A stretch of 64,000 nt of DNA, taken from Nostoc punctiforme NIES-2108. GTDB lineage: Bacteria; Cyanobacteriota; Cyanobacteriia; Cyanobacteriales; Nostocaceae. The notes below the pieces were generated by a model. That model was not told the origin of the DNA. It saw nothing but the letters and a program-made list of their open reading frames with translations, and did not search any database. The stretch covers positions 102,520 to 166,519 of the forward strand of contig LXQE01000096.1 in assembly GCA_003326195.1 (NCBI GenBank), in the 5' to 3' direction. Both the position numbers and the translations under genes were made by a program. Shown here piece after piece: positions 1 to 9,858 of this stretch; the first letter of the stretch is position 1, and the number at the start of each line of letters is the position of its first letter.

Positions 1-3000
1 TGATTGCTATCAGGTTGCACTTTGGCAAAAGGCAAAGGAGCAGGTACGCTACCTGTAATTGCAACTGGCTGCGTTCCTGTAACGAGTAAGGTACTATCAA
101 AAGTTAAGCGAGCTTTGTTGTAATCAAAGTTCACCTCTCCTGTTTGCACAGGTTGTTTGTTAAGAGTTGCATTCGCCAGTGTCACTTTGCCTTTCGCACT
201 AGGGTCTTGCAAACTACCTGCTAAGGTGGCATCAGCATTTACATTACCAGTGATATCTACGGGGTATTTTTCGATAAAAGGCTCTAAAAGTGATACAGGT
301 AGACTGGCTACATTCAATTTTCCAGATAGTTGCTCAGTTCCTAACTGTCCCGAAAAGGCCACTAGTCCTTGATTAATCCCCACACTCAAGGGCGAAAGTG
401 TGATGATACCATCGGCAAAAGTCCCTTGAGCAACGACTTGATTGATGGAATAATTACCCCATTGCCAATTAGCACCTTGAAAATTAAAGCCGACATTCAA
501 CCCAGATTTTAAGGAGCCATTGGCTGTAATTGCTCCGCTTAAAGCACCTGTTAATTCTGCAAGGCTGGGCAAAGATGGGGTTTGTTTTTTCTCTGCTTGC
601 TGTTCTTTGGCGATCGCTGCTGTAATATTCGAGAAATATGCTAACTGTGTTTTCAAGTCTGCATTCGGCAAACTGATAGATTCAGTTGGCAGTGCTTCTG
701 CACCAGCTAACGTCGGAGGCTGCAACCCGGTACTAAAGTCTTGAAAGTCGAAGATATTAAACGCTTGTAAAAGTCTTTGGATTTTGGCTTCGGCAAAATT
801 AGCTTGGAATTGAAATTGCGGGTCATTCCCTGCTTGCACATTACCACTGAGAGCGATGTTGCTATCGCCAATCCGCAATAGACCATTAGCCAAGCTAGCA
901 GTACCATCAGCGTAATTGATGTTGCCGCGAAATTCATCGGCTGCAACTCTGGCAACACGAGGCCCTGCGATCGCCACATCCCCCGCAATGGCATAATTAT
1001 TCAGATTGACAACTAAATTACCCGATAATTGCCCCCCCAAAGGTTTCAATTGATTGTTAGGTAAAAAGCCGCCAACAAGAGCGATGGGAAACTGTTGGGC
1101 GTTGACAATCAAATTATCTCCCTCAGTTCTACCTGTGGTAACTGCCTCATCGCGTTTAACTAAAAATGAGGTGGGGCGATAATCTGCACCTAAATTAAGG
1201 GCAATTCGATCTTGTTTCCCAGCTAGTCGCAGACTTCCTCCTTGTCCCCCTTGAAAATTCACATTTCCGGTTAAAAGTGGGTCAAATGCCAAGTTACTCA
1301 CATTGAAATTCCGCAGCCGGATATTCCCATTCGCTTGCGGGACATCTGGAGTGCCTGTAACTTTTCCATTAAAATCAAGTCGCCCTGCTATTGCTACGTC
1401 CCCAGGAACTTTAAAGCCAGTATTTTGTAAGTTGAAATTCTGCGCCAGTACATTTAAATCAAATCCGGCAATTTGGGGTGCGCCAGTTGGGGGAGACTGA
1501 ATAGCGATCGTACCATTAGCACTAAATCCTGCGGTACTTGCGTTTTCAACGATAATCTGCTGTCCATTCCACTTAAATTGTGCAGTAAGTGGTTTTGCCA
1601 GCTGCGCTACTCCTTGGGGAAGGCTGATTTGTCCGGCGGCGCGAATATCCGCAAGCTGGAAAGATTGTGTTGTGCCAGCTAGCTGAATATTGCTATTCAG
1701 CCGTCCTCGCAGTTGTGGTGAGAAACGGCTAAGTTGAATTTGAGAAGTTTTGACAACCCCTTGCCAGCGTTGTTGTGCAAGTTGACCTTGAGCTGTGATT
1801 GTCCCACCTGCCACATTCACAACCGCATCGGGAAAGACGATATTCTCTCCCTGTTTGGTAACAACGACTCGCCCGGTAGTGGGATAGGTGGCACTAGGCG
1901 CTTGCACCCGTGCTACTGTTTGCAGATTGCTCAGAGTGCCGGAAATATCGGCATTTGCCGAGACATTCCCAATAGTGATGGAGGGTGAGGAATTGTAGGC
2001 TTTGGCGATCGCATCCCCTGGTATATTTTTTGCTTGCACATTCAACGCCACTCTACCTTGGGGTGCAAGCTGAACTCGTCCGCTAGCTGTGACTTGCCCT
2101 CCCACATCTGGATTTGCTTGAACGCGAGAAACATTAACGTTTAACGGTGTACCCAGAGAACCAGTAATTTTCGCGTTCGCAGATATACCTCCAACATTAA
2201 TCGGAGTTGAAATGCCATAACCTTGAGCGATCGCATTTCCTGGGATACCTTCAGCTTGAATATCTACGCCTACTTCACCTTGGGGAGCCAGTTGAATTTG
2301 ACCATTAGCTGTGATTTTCCCTCCGGCTGGCGGCGTTACTTGAACATTGGAAACATCAAGTTTCAAGGGCTGTTTGCGAAGTGAGCCAGAAATTTGGGCT
2401 TTTGCTGAAACATTCCCCACTGCGATCGGTAGAGTAACGCCATAACTTCGTGCTAGTACATCCCCTGATATCCCATCAGCTTGAGCATTAAATAATACCC
2501 CATCTTTGGCTCCTAGATTAGCTTGGCCGCCGCCTGTAATTTGACCACCAGCTGCGGGGACTATTTTTAGATTGGAGACAGTAAGTTGAGATGCAGTTTG
2601 AGATGCATTCAAGCGGAAATCAGTGTTGATGGTTTTAAATTGAACGCGGTCAACTTGAATTGGTTTGGTGTTACTTACCGTACCACTGACGACTGGTTGT
2701 TGAAGTGCGCCTAGTATTTTAATATTTGCTTGAATTTCGCCACTAGCTGGGACTGACGAATTTACTTTCAGGGTATCTAAGATATTTTTTGCAGTAACTG
2801 GTCTTATTTGAGCAGAAACATTAAAACCTGTTTGAGTATTAATTGTTCCATTTGCCAGAATGGGAACTTTGCCAAAGTTCGTACTCAGATTATCTAAAGT
2901 AACCGTCTGACCTTGAAATAGAAATTTCCCATTAAAATTAGAAATCGGCTGAGGAATATTTTGAATTTTAGCGGTGACTTGATTAGCTGTAGCTGTTCCC

Positions 3001-3824
3001 GTAATCGCGATATCTGAAAGTTTGGGTGGAATCTGAACCCCTAAGTCAGCATTTAAATACCCTGCTTGTAAAGCGATGGGTAACTGAATTAATCGAGTGA
3101 TATCAGATGCTAGTAAATTTTGTGCTGAAAGCTGGAGGTTAGTTTGTTGAGCTTTGAGTTGGGTTTCGCCAACAATTTTAACAGCGCCTCCCCTAGTGAG
3201 TTGAGTATTGAAGTCATAACCAATCCTTTGATTTTGATCGGAAAATCGGGCAATACCACCAACTCGCTCTAATATTACTGAGCCATTGGGTTTAGTGAGT
3301 GCAGTGAATGGCATCAACTCTATATTGCCATCTTGGATTTGAAGTGACTGCAACTCAGTTTGAATAAAGCCTTGTCCCTCCCCAGCCTTAACTTGGGCTG
3401 TCACCCAACGACCATCTTTATCCTGTTGAACATAGACATTGGGTTGAACTAAGGTGACATTTAATGCCAGTTTTCGGCTAAGAAGGAGTTGCAACGGTGA
3501 GAACTGCACCTCCAAAGCTTTAGCTACCACCCGATCTTGATCGCTGGGAGTAACTGGTATCGATAGAGAGCTAAATCTCAGACTAGAAAGCGAAAAACGT
3601 TCAACGTTCCCAACTTTTACTGGACGCCCCAGTAATTGCTCAAGATTTTGCTGTACTAACGGTGCTAAATCTGTGTATACATAGTTTCTAGCCCACCAAG
3701 CACCAACTATAATTCCAACTAGCAAAACCCCACCCAGAGCCAAACTGGTACGTCCTAAAAGCAGGAGCCACAGACGACGATTAGATGGTTCCTGATTGTT
3801 TTCTGAATTTGGCGATCGCTTCAT
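1..3824 (-). CDS. TamB-like translocation/assembly module protein (C-terminus beyond window)
   Basis: The reading frame is open from an ATG at 3824 to the window edge, giving about 1274 residues with no stop; the C-terminal DUF490/TamB domain would lie outside. The protein starts with a basic stretch and one membrane anchor (about residues 18-44), followed by AsmA/TamB-type beta-repeat sequence with many GNV, GKI and GxL steps. TamB-family proteins are inner-membrane anchored, span the periplasm and work with Omp85 proteins in outer-membrane assembly or lipid transfer; that role is inferred here. Three consecutive repeats of about 74 residues lie near 1990-2660, each carrying a motif like IPGNAIAQGYG. 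I see no neighbour in an obvious operon; the next gene upstream is separated by about 760 bp. Family assignment is fairly sure, the exact function is not. Confidence 0.8.
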   Translation of the reverse strand, partial: MKRSPNSENNQEPSNRRLWLLLLGRTSLALGGVLLVGIIVGAWWARNYVYTDLAPLVQQNLEQLLGRPVKVGNVERFSLSSLRFSSLSIPVTPSDQDRVVAKALEVQFSPLQLLLSRKLALNVTLVQPNVYVQQDKDGRWVTAQVKAGEGQGFIQTELQSLQIQDGNIELMPFTALTKPNGSVILERVGGIARFSDQNQRIGYDFNTQLTRGGAVKIVGETQLKAQQTNLQLSAQNLLASDITRLIQLPIALQAGYLNADLGVQIPPKLSDIAITGTATANQVTAKIQNIPQPISNFNGKFLFQGQTVTLDNLSTNFGKVPILANGTINTQTGFNVSAQIRPVTAKNILDTLKVNSSVPASGEIQANIKILGALQQPVVSGTVSNTKPIQVDRVQFKTINTDFRLNASQTASQLTVSNLKIVPAAGGQITGGGQANLGAKDGVLFNAQADGISGDVLARSYGVTLPIAVGNVSAKAQISGSLRKQPLKLDVSNVQVTPPAGGKITANGQIQLAPQGEVGVDIQAEGIPGNAIAQGYGISTPINVGGISANAKITGSLGTPLNVNVSRVQANPDVGGQVTASGRVQLAPQGRVALNVQAKNIPGDAIAKAYNSSPSITIGNVSANADISGTLSNLQTVARVQAPSATYPTTGRVVVTKQGENIVFPDAVVNVAGGTITAQGQLAQQRWQGVVKTSQIQLSRFSPQLRGRLNSNIQLAGTTQSFQLADIRAAGQISLPQGVAQLAKPLTAQFKWNGQQIIVENASTAGFSANGTIAIQSPPTGAPQIAGFDLNVLAQNFNLQNTGFKVPGDVAIAGRLDFNGKVTGTPDVPQANGNIRLRNFNVSNLAFDPLLTGNVNFQGGQGGSLRLAGKQDRIALNLGADYRPTSFLVKRDEAVTTGRTEGDNLIVNAQQFPIALVGGFLPNNQLKPLGGQLSGNLVVNLNNYAIAGDVAIAGPRVARVAADEFRGNINYADGTASLANGLLRIGDSNIALSGNVQAGNDPQFQFQANFAEAKIQRLLQAFNIFDFQDFSTGLQPPTLAGAEALPTESISLPNADLKTQLAYFSNITAAIAKEQQAEKKQTPSLPSLAELTGALSGAITANGSLKSGLNVGFNFQGANWQWGNYSINQVVAQGTFADGIITLSPLSVGINQGLVAFSGQLGTEQLSGKLNVASLPVSLLEPFIEKYPVDITGNVNADATLAGSLQDPSAKGKVTLANATLNKQPVQTGEVNFDYNKARLTFDSTLLVTGTQPVAITGSVPAPLPFAKVQPDSN

Positions 3825-3917
3825 GATTGTTACCAGTACCAGTACTTTTTTCTGGAGTGAGGCTAGAGACAAATTAGTTAGTTGTATCCGCAAGTTACAA
3901 AATATGGTTTCACAATA

Positions 3918-4033
3918 TCAGGAATTACGCAAGAACTTTGCAGCATGTTGCTTCTATTCATTAGACGAGACTGCACCAATAAGACGCATTTGCGGTGCGT
4001 CTATGTTATTTCATAATTTCGCGTAATTCCTGA
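3918..4033. repeat. MITE-like element with 13-bp terminal inverted repeats
   Basis: The ends are perfect inverted copies, TCAGGAATTACGC at 3918-3930 and its complement at 4021-4033. An internal hairpin (AGACGCA and TGCGTCT) sits around 3981-4002. Length is 116 bp and there is no coding capacity, as expected of a non-autonomous element. No clear target-site duplication is visible. Confidence 0.65.
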
Positions 4034-4527
4034 ATTTATTTCGATTAATAATTTATCACCAGACATTAGTTTTATTGGTCTTAAAATTTGGAAACTTTGC
4101 TGGTATTAGGAAGATTATTTAGAATTTTATCTGCGTCTTCAAAAGAATTGGTATGTATATTTCTTTCAGAAATTAGGTAACATTTTATGATTAAATTACT
4201 TTGCGATCGCACCTGTATATACGACTCTGGTTATAAAATTTAACTTTTTTAAAATCTAACTTAGTATAGATGACAAGAGTAAATAATCTTGAGTTAGAAG
4301 TAATGTAGAGTGGAAAGTCCCTTTCTAAAGCTGGATTTAGCGCCCCGAATAACACGATGCAAATACTAGGTGAACGCACTTACAAAATATTCGTGAATAA
4401 AACTTAGGCTTACGTCAAGTTCTCAAAGAATTTTATTCAGTAATTCATCAAGTAAAACTTGAGACTATGACTGTGCTATTAAATATCAACACGCTGGAAA
4501 TATATCAAGAAGAATTAAATAACAAAA

Positions 4528-4554
4528 TTCCCGACTTCTCTAAAAAGTTGGGAA
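4528..4554 (-). terminator. Probable intrinsic terminator of the small gene at 4589
   Basis: On the minus strand TTCCCAACTT and AAGTCGGGAA form a 10-bp stem with one mismatch, followed by TTTTG. It lies 35 bp beyond the stop codon of the gene at 4589-4786. Confidence 0.5.
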
Positions 4555-4588
4555 TCTGAGCTTTTCGATTCATCTTTTGCAAACCCAA

Positions 4589-4786
4589 TCATTCATCAGT
4601 TGGATCGTCAATCATTTCCGGTACTAAAGCTGGGTTACTTTTACGTTCTTGTGGTGATTGCTCTCGAATAACATCGTCTATTCTGGCAGGGTGTTTGATT
4701 TTGTCCAATACTTCTGGACTTAATTTTGGCTCATCACCTTCTGAATTAGACTTTTCAGCCTGACTAGGAACTGTTTCCTTATTCAT
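4589..4786 (-). CDS. Small acidic hypothetical protein
   Basis: This is a 65-residue, highly charged protein rich in Glu, Asp, Lys and Pro, with no signal peptide or membrane segment. I do not recognise a domain. Gene status is supported by an AAGGAAATAATT ribosome binding site directly before the ATG at 4786 and a terminator-like hairpin just downstream. The composition suggests a soluble, probably disordered cytoplasmic protein. It stands alone between two long intergenic regions, so the context gives no hint of function. Confidence 0.65.
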   Translation of the reverse strand: MNKETVPSQAEKSNSEGDEPKLSPEVLDKIKHPARIDDVIREQSPQERKSNPALVPEMIDDPTDE

Positions 4787-5479
4787 AATTATTTCCTTAA
4801 ACCCTAAACTTATAGCCCAAGCTTAAGTTCTCCGATGGTCGGGTACACACTATCTTGGGACTTAATTTTACATAACGGTGGGAAGAAAGGCGATCCAACG
4901 AAACAGAATTTAGGAGTCAGTCGCCAGAATGGGCTAAACCTTAGCTATCCGCTAACAGAATGAATTTTGCAAGAAAGAGCGGATAGCGCAGCCTAAAGCC
5001 TTAAAGGGACTCATAGAGAGCATCTTGATTCTGACGCCTTGGCGGAGTGTCTCCGTCTCCCAATAATTGTGGTTTTTGGCTGACTCAGAGAGCAATGTCA
5101 TGAAAACTTGATATTGTTGCCATTGCTCAACACATAAACCAGCCCTAATGTTATGAAAGCATGACAATTAGATCCCAGAAGGGCTGATAAATTCGTGAAA
5201 CAGCCAAAAAACCCACCTCTTACCCCTTGATCCCTAGATATACTTAGTGGTTAATATTGACTTAACAAATAGAAATCCTCCGATCCCAAAGAAATGCTGA
5301 TTTTGGCATCATAAGGAATTGAAAGGATATGTCTCAATTTAAAAACAGATTAAAAAACTTAAAAACTGGGCAAAACCAGGAGTCAGGATAAGAAATTCAT
5401 CTGGAGTGGATGAGATTTTACATAGCATTCTTTAACCAGGGGAAATCATTTACCGCTTAAACTACTGGAGGCCAAATTA
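4787..5479. other. Intergenic region with an imperfect inverted repeat
   Basis: No supported gene. GCTATCCGCT at 4943-4952 is the perfect inverse of AGCGGATAGC at 4977-4986, with partly matching flanks, so it can form a hairpin. The segment 5030-5080 resembles the GC-rich repeat debris common between Nostoc genes. The last 20 bases carry the GGAGG ribosome binding site of the next gene. Confidence 0.5.
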
Positions 5480-6736
5480 ATGGCAAAAGAACGCCCGCCA
5501 CTAGAGGAGATGACCTTACGCCAACTACGCAAAGTTGCTAGCGAATATAGCATCTCTCGCTATAGCCGAATGCGTAAATCACAACTACTGGCATCAATAC
5601 AAGAAGTCCAGCGTAGCAAAAACTTACTCAGTCCATCTCGTTCATTGGAGGCACAAGAAACCGTGGAAGCTGCAAAGTTTGAATTAGGTCAGGAAGATCG
5701 TACTGGCGGATCTTTGGCTGATGTTGATGAAGGACTGGCAGATTTGCCCTCTGGCTATGGTGAAAGCCGGATTGTACTCTTACCGCGCGATCCTCAATGG
5801 GCTTACACTTACTGGGATATTCCCAATGAACACAAAGAGGAACTGCGTCGTCAAGGCGGACAACAACTGGCACTACGGATTTATGATGTCACCGACATCG
5901 ATATCGAATACCAAAGCCCACATAGCATTCAAGAATATCCTGCTGATGAACTAGCTAGAGAATGGTATCTACCAGTTCCAGTTAGCGATCGCGATTATAC
6001 GATTGATATCGGCTATCGTGCTGCTGATGGTCGCTGGTTAGTACTAGCTCGTTCTACTAAAGTACATATTCCTCCCGTCTATCCTTCTGACTGGATTGAG
6101 GATGTCTTCATCACTGTAAATTTTGAAGAAGATTTACGTGGCAAAACTCAGTACGAACTAGTTCCCCCTGCCAAAAAGATTGCAGCTACTGCCAATGGCA
6201 ATGTTGGTAATAATGCTGTGAATGGCAACCCCATCTACGACGAAATATTTGGTTTAGCAGAATCTGCCGAATCACTACGAGTTGCTGGTTCTATCTTCGG
6301 CTCCCAACAAGGTGCAGCGCGTCCTGAACAAGCCATTAGCTCCTACATTTTCCCATCGGGTGTGGGTCTGTGGGCAACTCCTACCGTGTCTGGCTTAACC
6401 GCTTCCGGTGCAGGTATGTCAGGTGTTGGCTTCTCGGCTTCCGCCGTACCAGTGCGTCCGCGCCAGTTCTGGTTAATTGCCGATGCTGAGTTGATAGTCT
6501 ACGGTGCAACCGAACCCGATGCTACTGTAACCATTGGTGGCCGTCCAATTAAGCTAAATCCAGATGGAACATTCCGCTTCCAGATGTCCTTCCAGGATGG
6601 TTTAATTGACTACCCAATTTTGGCTGTAGCTGCTGACGGTGAGCAAACCCGCTCAATTCAGATGAAATTTAATCGTGAGACACCATCTCGGAATACTAAC
6701 ACCAAAGAAGAAGCTGTTGTAGAATGGTTCTCTTAA
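5480..6736 (+). CDS. DUF4912 protein with N-terminal Rho/SAP-like domain
   Basis: The 418-residue protein starts with a short helical Rho N-terminal/SAP-like motif (about residues 9-46, LRQLRKVASEY). An acidic linker follows, then a DUF4912 domain (about 95-215, with a WAYTYWDIP motif), a Gly/Ala/Ser-rich linker (about 235-325) and a C-terminal beta-rich segment (about 328-400) resembling a bacterial Ig-like fold. Function is unknown; the SAP-like motif suggests nucleic acid binding, which is only inference. The start is supported by GGAGG 8 bases upstream of the ATG. A strong terminator at 6783 closes the transcript, so it is probably monocistronic. There is no signal peptide, so it should be cytoplasmic. 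Confidence 0.85.
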   Translation: MAKERPPLEEMTLRQLRKVASEYSISRYSRMRKSQLLASIQEVQRSKNLLSPSRSLEAQETVEAAKFELGQEDRTGGSLADVDEGLADLPSGYGESRIVLLPRDPQWAYTYWDIPNEHKEELRRQGGQQLALRIYDVTDIDIEYQSPHSIQEYPADELAREWYLPVPVSDRDYTIDIGYRAADGRWLVLARSTKVHIPPVYPSDWIEDVFITVNFEEDLRGKTQYELVPPAKKIAATANGNVGNNAVNGNPIYDEIFGLAESAESLRVAGSIFGSQQGAARPEQAISSYIFPSGVGLWATPTVSGLTASGAGMSGVGFSASAVPVRPRQFWLIADAELIVYGATEPDATVTIGGRPIKLNPDGTFRFQMSFQDGLIDYPILAVAADGEQTRSIQMKFNRETPSRNTNTKEEAVVEWFS

Positions 6737-6782
6737 GTTTTGGCTCTGAGATTGACTCCAAACTGAAATTTTAAATTATTCC

Positions 6783-6813
6783 CCGCTATAGTAATTCTGT
6801 AGCGGTTTTTTTT
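6783..6813 (+). terminator. Intrinsic terminator of the DUF4912 gene
   Basis: CCGCTA at 6783-6788 pairs with TAGCGG at 6800-6805 and is followed by eight T residues. It sits 47 bp after the stop codon and only 9 bp before the next start codon. Confidence 0.8.
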
Positions 6814-6821
6814 GTATTATT

Positions 6822-7748
6822 ATGTCCACAAAAAAATTATTTTTGTTATTTATCTTGATAATCAGTGCAAGCTTATTATCAGGTTGTCAAAAGATTGAAG
6901 CAAATTTAGTCCCAAAAGCGTCTAAAAGTTGCCCTGGCAAAGATGCCAAGTTCAGTATTGATTTTTTTAAAACCAATAATCAAGGTAAAAAAAATCCTAA
7001 AGGTATTAACAATGTAATTATTTTTAATCCCAAATCAGCAGAATTAGATTTCAAAGTTAATGTTGGTCTATCTCATAAACTCTACGCCAAAGATAGTAGA
7101 GGTAAACTGCGTAAAGAATATGTAGCAAAACAGTTTCATGAACTCATCGCTGATGAGAATGCCAAGTTAAACGGACAGCTACCCATTGCCGCAATTAATG
7201 CGGACTATATAGATACTGAAGATAAACCCCAAGGCTTAAATATTTCTCGTGGTGTAGAGTATTCAGGAGCATTTAAAAATAAACGTTCTTCCTTTGGGAT
7301 ATCAGGAGGTACACCCCAGCTGCGACAGGCTACTATTCAAGCTGGTAGAAGAACGAACGATATTCTCAATTACAATTTAGTAGGCGGTAATGGCAGATTC
7401 TATCGTCAGGGTAAGTTTAAAGATATTTGTCAAGATTTGGGAGAATTTGCTTGTAAAAATGCAACTAATCGCTCTCTAGCAGCTATCACTAATCAAGGCT
7501 ATGTAATCTTATTAGTTAATGACTTGAAAGCTAATTCCGAGATTGAATTATCTCAATTTAATCAAGAGTTACTACCAGATATGTTTGATAATGTCTTGGA
7601 AGGTATTGCTAGCAATAACTGTTTAGGTAAGATACAAGAAGGAATTTTATTTGATGGCGGCATGTCTCCAGGATTGTATTACAACCAGAAAACTTATGTA
7701 GAAAATCTTGGGCCGATTGGTTCAGTTTTTTTGATTTACAAAAAATAA
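6822..7748 (+). CDS. Lipoprotein with phosphodiester glycosidase (NAGPA-like) domain
   Basis: The 308-residue protein has a signal peptide with a lipobox (SLLSGC, Cys at about residue 22), so it should be lipid-anchored on the outside of a membrane. The mature part matches the pattern of the NAGPA/phosphodiester glycosidase family: an AAINADYID segment near residue 125 and an ILFDGGMSPGLYY segment near 285, where the family has its conserved Gly-rich substrate loop. Members of this family cleave sugar-phosphodiester bonds, but the substrate here is unknown. The gene follows a strong terminator and is followed by a repeat element, so it appears to be a single-gene unit. The domain call is moderately confident; the reaction is inferred. 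Confidence 0.7.
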   Translation: MSTKKLFLLFILIISASLLSGCQKIEANLVPKASKSCPGKDAKFSIDFFKTNNQGKKNPKGINNVIIFNPKSAELDFKVNVGLSHKLYAKDSRGKLRKEYVAKQFHELIADENAKLNGQLPIAAINADYIDTEDKPQGLNISRGVEYSGAFKNKRSSFGISGGTPQLRQATIQAGRRTNDILNYNLVGGNGRFYRQGKFKDICQDLGEFACKNATNRSLAAITNQGYVILLVNDLKANSEIELSQFNQELLPDMFDNVLEGIASNNCLGKIQEGILFDGGMSPGLYYNQKTYVENLGPIGSVFLIYKK

Positions 7749-8053
7749 AATAGTTATAATTCCCACAGTTATTGCACCCCTCCCCGATGCTTTGACCTAC
7801 GGTATACACACAAGTCAAATTACCCCCCTCAATCCCCCCTTGTAAAGGTGGGAAGCCGGAAATCCCTTCCCTCCCCTTTCCAAGGGGAGGGTTAGGGAGG
7901 GGTAAAACCGTGATTTCTCAGCTATTTCAGACTTGTGTATACACGGTAGGATGTTTTGGCAGGGTGGGGTGATTCGGGTTTAATAAGTCATTAAGCTGAC
8001 TTGATATCATTGGTTATTTACAAATGACGAATAACTAATTCACTAGTTAATGC
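7749..8053. other. Intergenic region mostly occupied by a dispersed repeat
   Basis: The two flanking genes converge here. The stretch contains the 153-bp element at 7797-7949 and otherwise short AT-rich sequence. No gene or clear terminator could be supported. Confidence 0.5.
7797..7949. repeat. Dispersed MITE-like element with about 20-bp terminal inverted repeats
   Basis: The left end CTACGGTATACACACAAGTC (7797-7816) matches the inverse of the right end (7930-7949) at 17 of 20 positions. The interior has C-rich and G-rich arms (about 7825-7905) that can fold back. The same end sequences recur at 39719-40010, so this is a mobile or formerly mobile family. Confidence 0.7.
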
Positions 8054-9115
8054 TTATTTACGACTTTGTGATTCATCTTGATTTTTAGTTTTTTGATGAG
8101 AAAAGCGAATTCCTACAAAGATGTCGTAAATAAACTCTAAAAAGTCTTTCTTTTGTAGCAACCCTGAAGTTTGATAACAGCCTTTTTCATCTAACAAAGG
8201 CTTCATCAGATAGTATGTAGACTGATATTTGTACCAGGGAATACAAGTCCATAAATGATGAATTAAATGGTAGTTCTGACCTAAAATTAGGATGTTAAGA
8301 ATTGGGCTAGGATATACACGAGCATTTTTCCAGCGATCGCGTTCAACAAAGGGACGATGGGGCAAATAATCAAAAAACAAGCCCAGTATTAATCCTACGA
8401 TACCAGAAGGTACAACCCAAAAATTGAGAACGTACATTAAAAAATGATATTGAACTGAGATATAAACAATTGCAACAACAATTAAGCGGCTAATTAACCA
8501 TTCCCATAGCTCATATTTGCGCCACAGTCGCCGTCGAAAGAAAAACACCTCGTGGGACAAGAATCGAAATGCAATCATCCACAGCGGGCCACCTGTAGAA
8601 ACAAAATGATCTGGGTCATCTTTGGGATCGTTGACATGAGCATGATGCTGCAAATGTACTCGTGTAAACACTGGGAAAACGAACCCTAGCATCAGGGCAC
8701 TACCATGCCCTAGTATGGCATTAATGACTCGATTGCGGTGGGCAGATTGGTGACAAGCATCATGAATTACTGTTCCAGAACAATGCAAAGCAATAATATT
8801 AAAACTAAAACACAGCCAGTCTGGCCATTGCCAAAGCCAGTAACCACAATGAGATGACACCAGTACTGTCACAGATGCAAAAAACAGTAGTAATGTAGGA
8901 TTGAAATCACCAGGAGGCGCTAACAATTCTTTTGGTGGAGCTTTCAGCAGTTTTTGTGTTTCTGAAGTTACCGTTCTTACTTCTGTATCTACTATGTCTT
9001 TAAAGATGACTTCCAAGTTGTTGCCATTTAGCTTTTTATAGTCATCAACGGCTGGGTCGATGATGATTAGGCTTTTGTCCGGGATGTCAAAAAAATTAGG
9101 ATCTAAAGAGGTCAT
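8054..9115 (-). CDS. crtR: Beta-carotene hydroxylase, fatty-acid-desaturase superfamily
   Basis: The product is a membrane di-iron hydroxylase with the histidine boxes of CrtR: HDACHQSAH, then HLQHHAHVNDP, then HHLWTCIPWYKY near the C-terminus. Several hydrophobic segments lie between the boxes. CrtR adds hydroxyl groups to the beta rings of carotene to make zeaxanthin and related xanthophylls in cyanobacterial membranes. I chose the ATG at 9115 because CAGGAAAATT precedes it; an upstream in-frame start at 9175 would add 20 residues. The resulting 353 residues are longer than a typical CrtR because of an N-terminal extension of about 60 residues. It stands alone, but the carotenoid gene cruP lies 4 kb away. 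Confidence 0.85.
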   Translation of the reverse strand: MTSLDPNFFDIPDKSLIIIDPAVDDYKKLNGNNLEVIFKDIVDTEVRTVTSETQKLLKAPPKELLAPPGDFNPTLLLFFASVTVLVSSHCGYWLWQWPDWLCFSFNIIALHCSGTVIHDACHQSAHRNRVINAILGHGSALMLGFVFPVFTRVHLQHHAHVNDPKDDPDHFVSTGGPLWMIAFRFLSHEVFFFRRRLWRKYELWEWLISRLIVVAIVYISVQYHFLMYVLNFWVVPSGIVGLILGLFFDYLPHRPFVERDRWKNARVYPSPILNILILGQNYHLIHHLWTCIPWYKYQSTYYLMKPLLDEKGCYQTSGLLQKKDFLEFIYDIFVGIRFSHQKTKNQDESQSRK

Positions 9116-9858
9116 AATTTTCCTGGTTTTGATTCGTTGATAAAATGGGTTTGAAATCCCAAACTCAGCCAGCACAGAATAGATTTCTTGCCCTGATTAG
9201 AGAGATGAAAAGATTGAAAAATTAGCCAATACTCTTCTCTATTCAAATTAGGTATGGACTGTAAGAGATAGGGAATAGTAAAAATTTTGAATTCCTTGTT
9301 ACACTACACACATAAACAAAATATTTGATTTTTCATTTCGGGAGTTGCTCCTGTTACTCATAATGCCAGCGACAACGGCATACATAGATTTTGGTTTGAT
9401 ATCGATATTTATCGATTTGCCCAGTCAATGTTTTTTGCGATGTGCTGAAATTGTGCTTTGTTATTGCTTTTGTGAAAAACAATTTTCAACAATATAAACA
9501 ATACAGTTATTTTAACGATCAATGCAAGAGTTTTATCGGAATTTGGCTGTATAATAAAAATATTTTAGACACAGATATCATACTTCAAACAAAAATATAT
9601 ATTTTATTTGCTTAAATAAAAACTCCATCCCTTTTTCTGGAGGATGCAACTAAGTATATATACTAGCGATCGCTTATCTCCTTTCGATTCCATACAGTTG
9701 CTGTCTTCTTCTTTTAGCCAAAACTCCATCCCTGGAGTGTACTGTTAGCCAGAATGAAGCATGAGACTTGTTTGTGGAGCATACCACTTCCTACTCTGAT
9801 TCTGAGTTCGAGGCTATCAAAAATATCAAATTTCTATACTTAACAACAAAATTTTGCT
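9116..9858. other. Intergenic region with two related short hairpins
   Basis: No gene supported. The phrase AAAACTCCATCCC occurs twice (near 9627 and at 9720). The second copy forms a perfect hairpin ACTCCA-TCCC-TGGAGT at 9723-9738 and the first can pair with a nearby TGGAG. The rest is AT-rich. It lies between the divergent crtR and LprI-like genes, so promoters for both should be here, but I cannot define them. Confidence 0.45.

Larger units (their letters stand above)
3825..4588. other. Intergenic region with a MITE-like repeat
   Basis: No convincing gene is present. The stretch contains the palindromic element at 3918-4033, a HIP1 octamer at 4203-4210 and, at its right end, the terminator hairpin of the small gene at 4589. 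The remainder is AT-rich sequence without recognisable structure. Confidence 0.6.

Noticed and set aside
4952..5167. 71-residue minus-strand ORF
   Set aside because: Overlaps repeat debris (inverted repeat at 4943-4986) and has no coding features.
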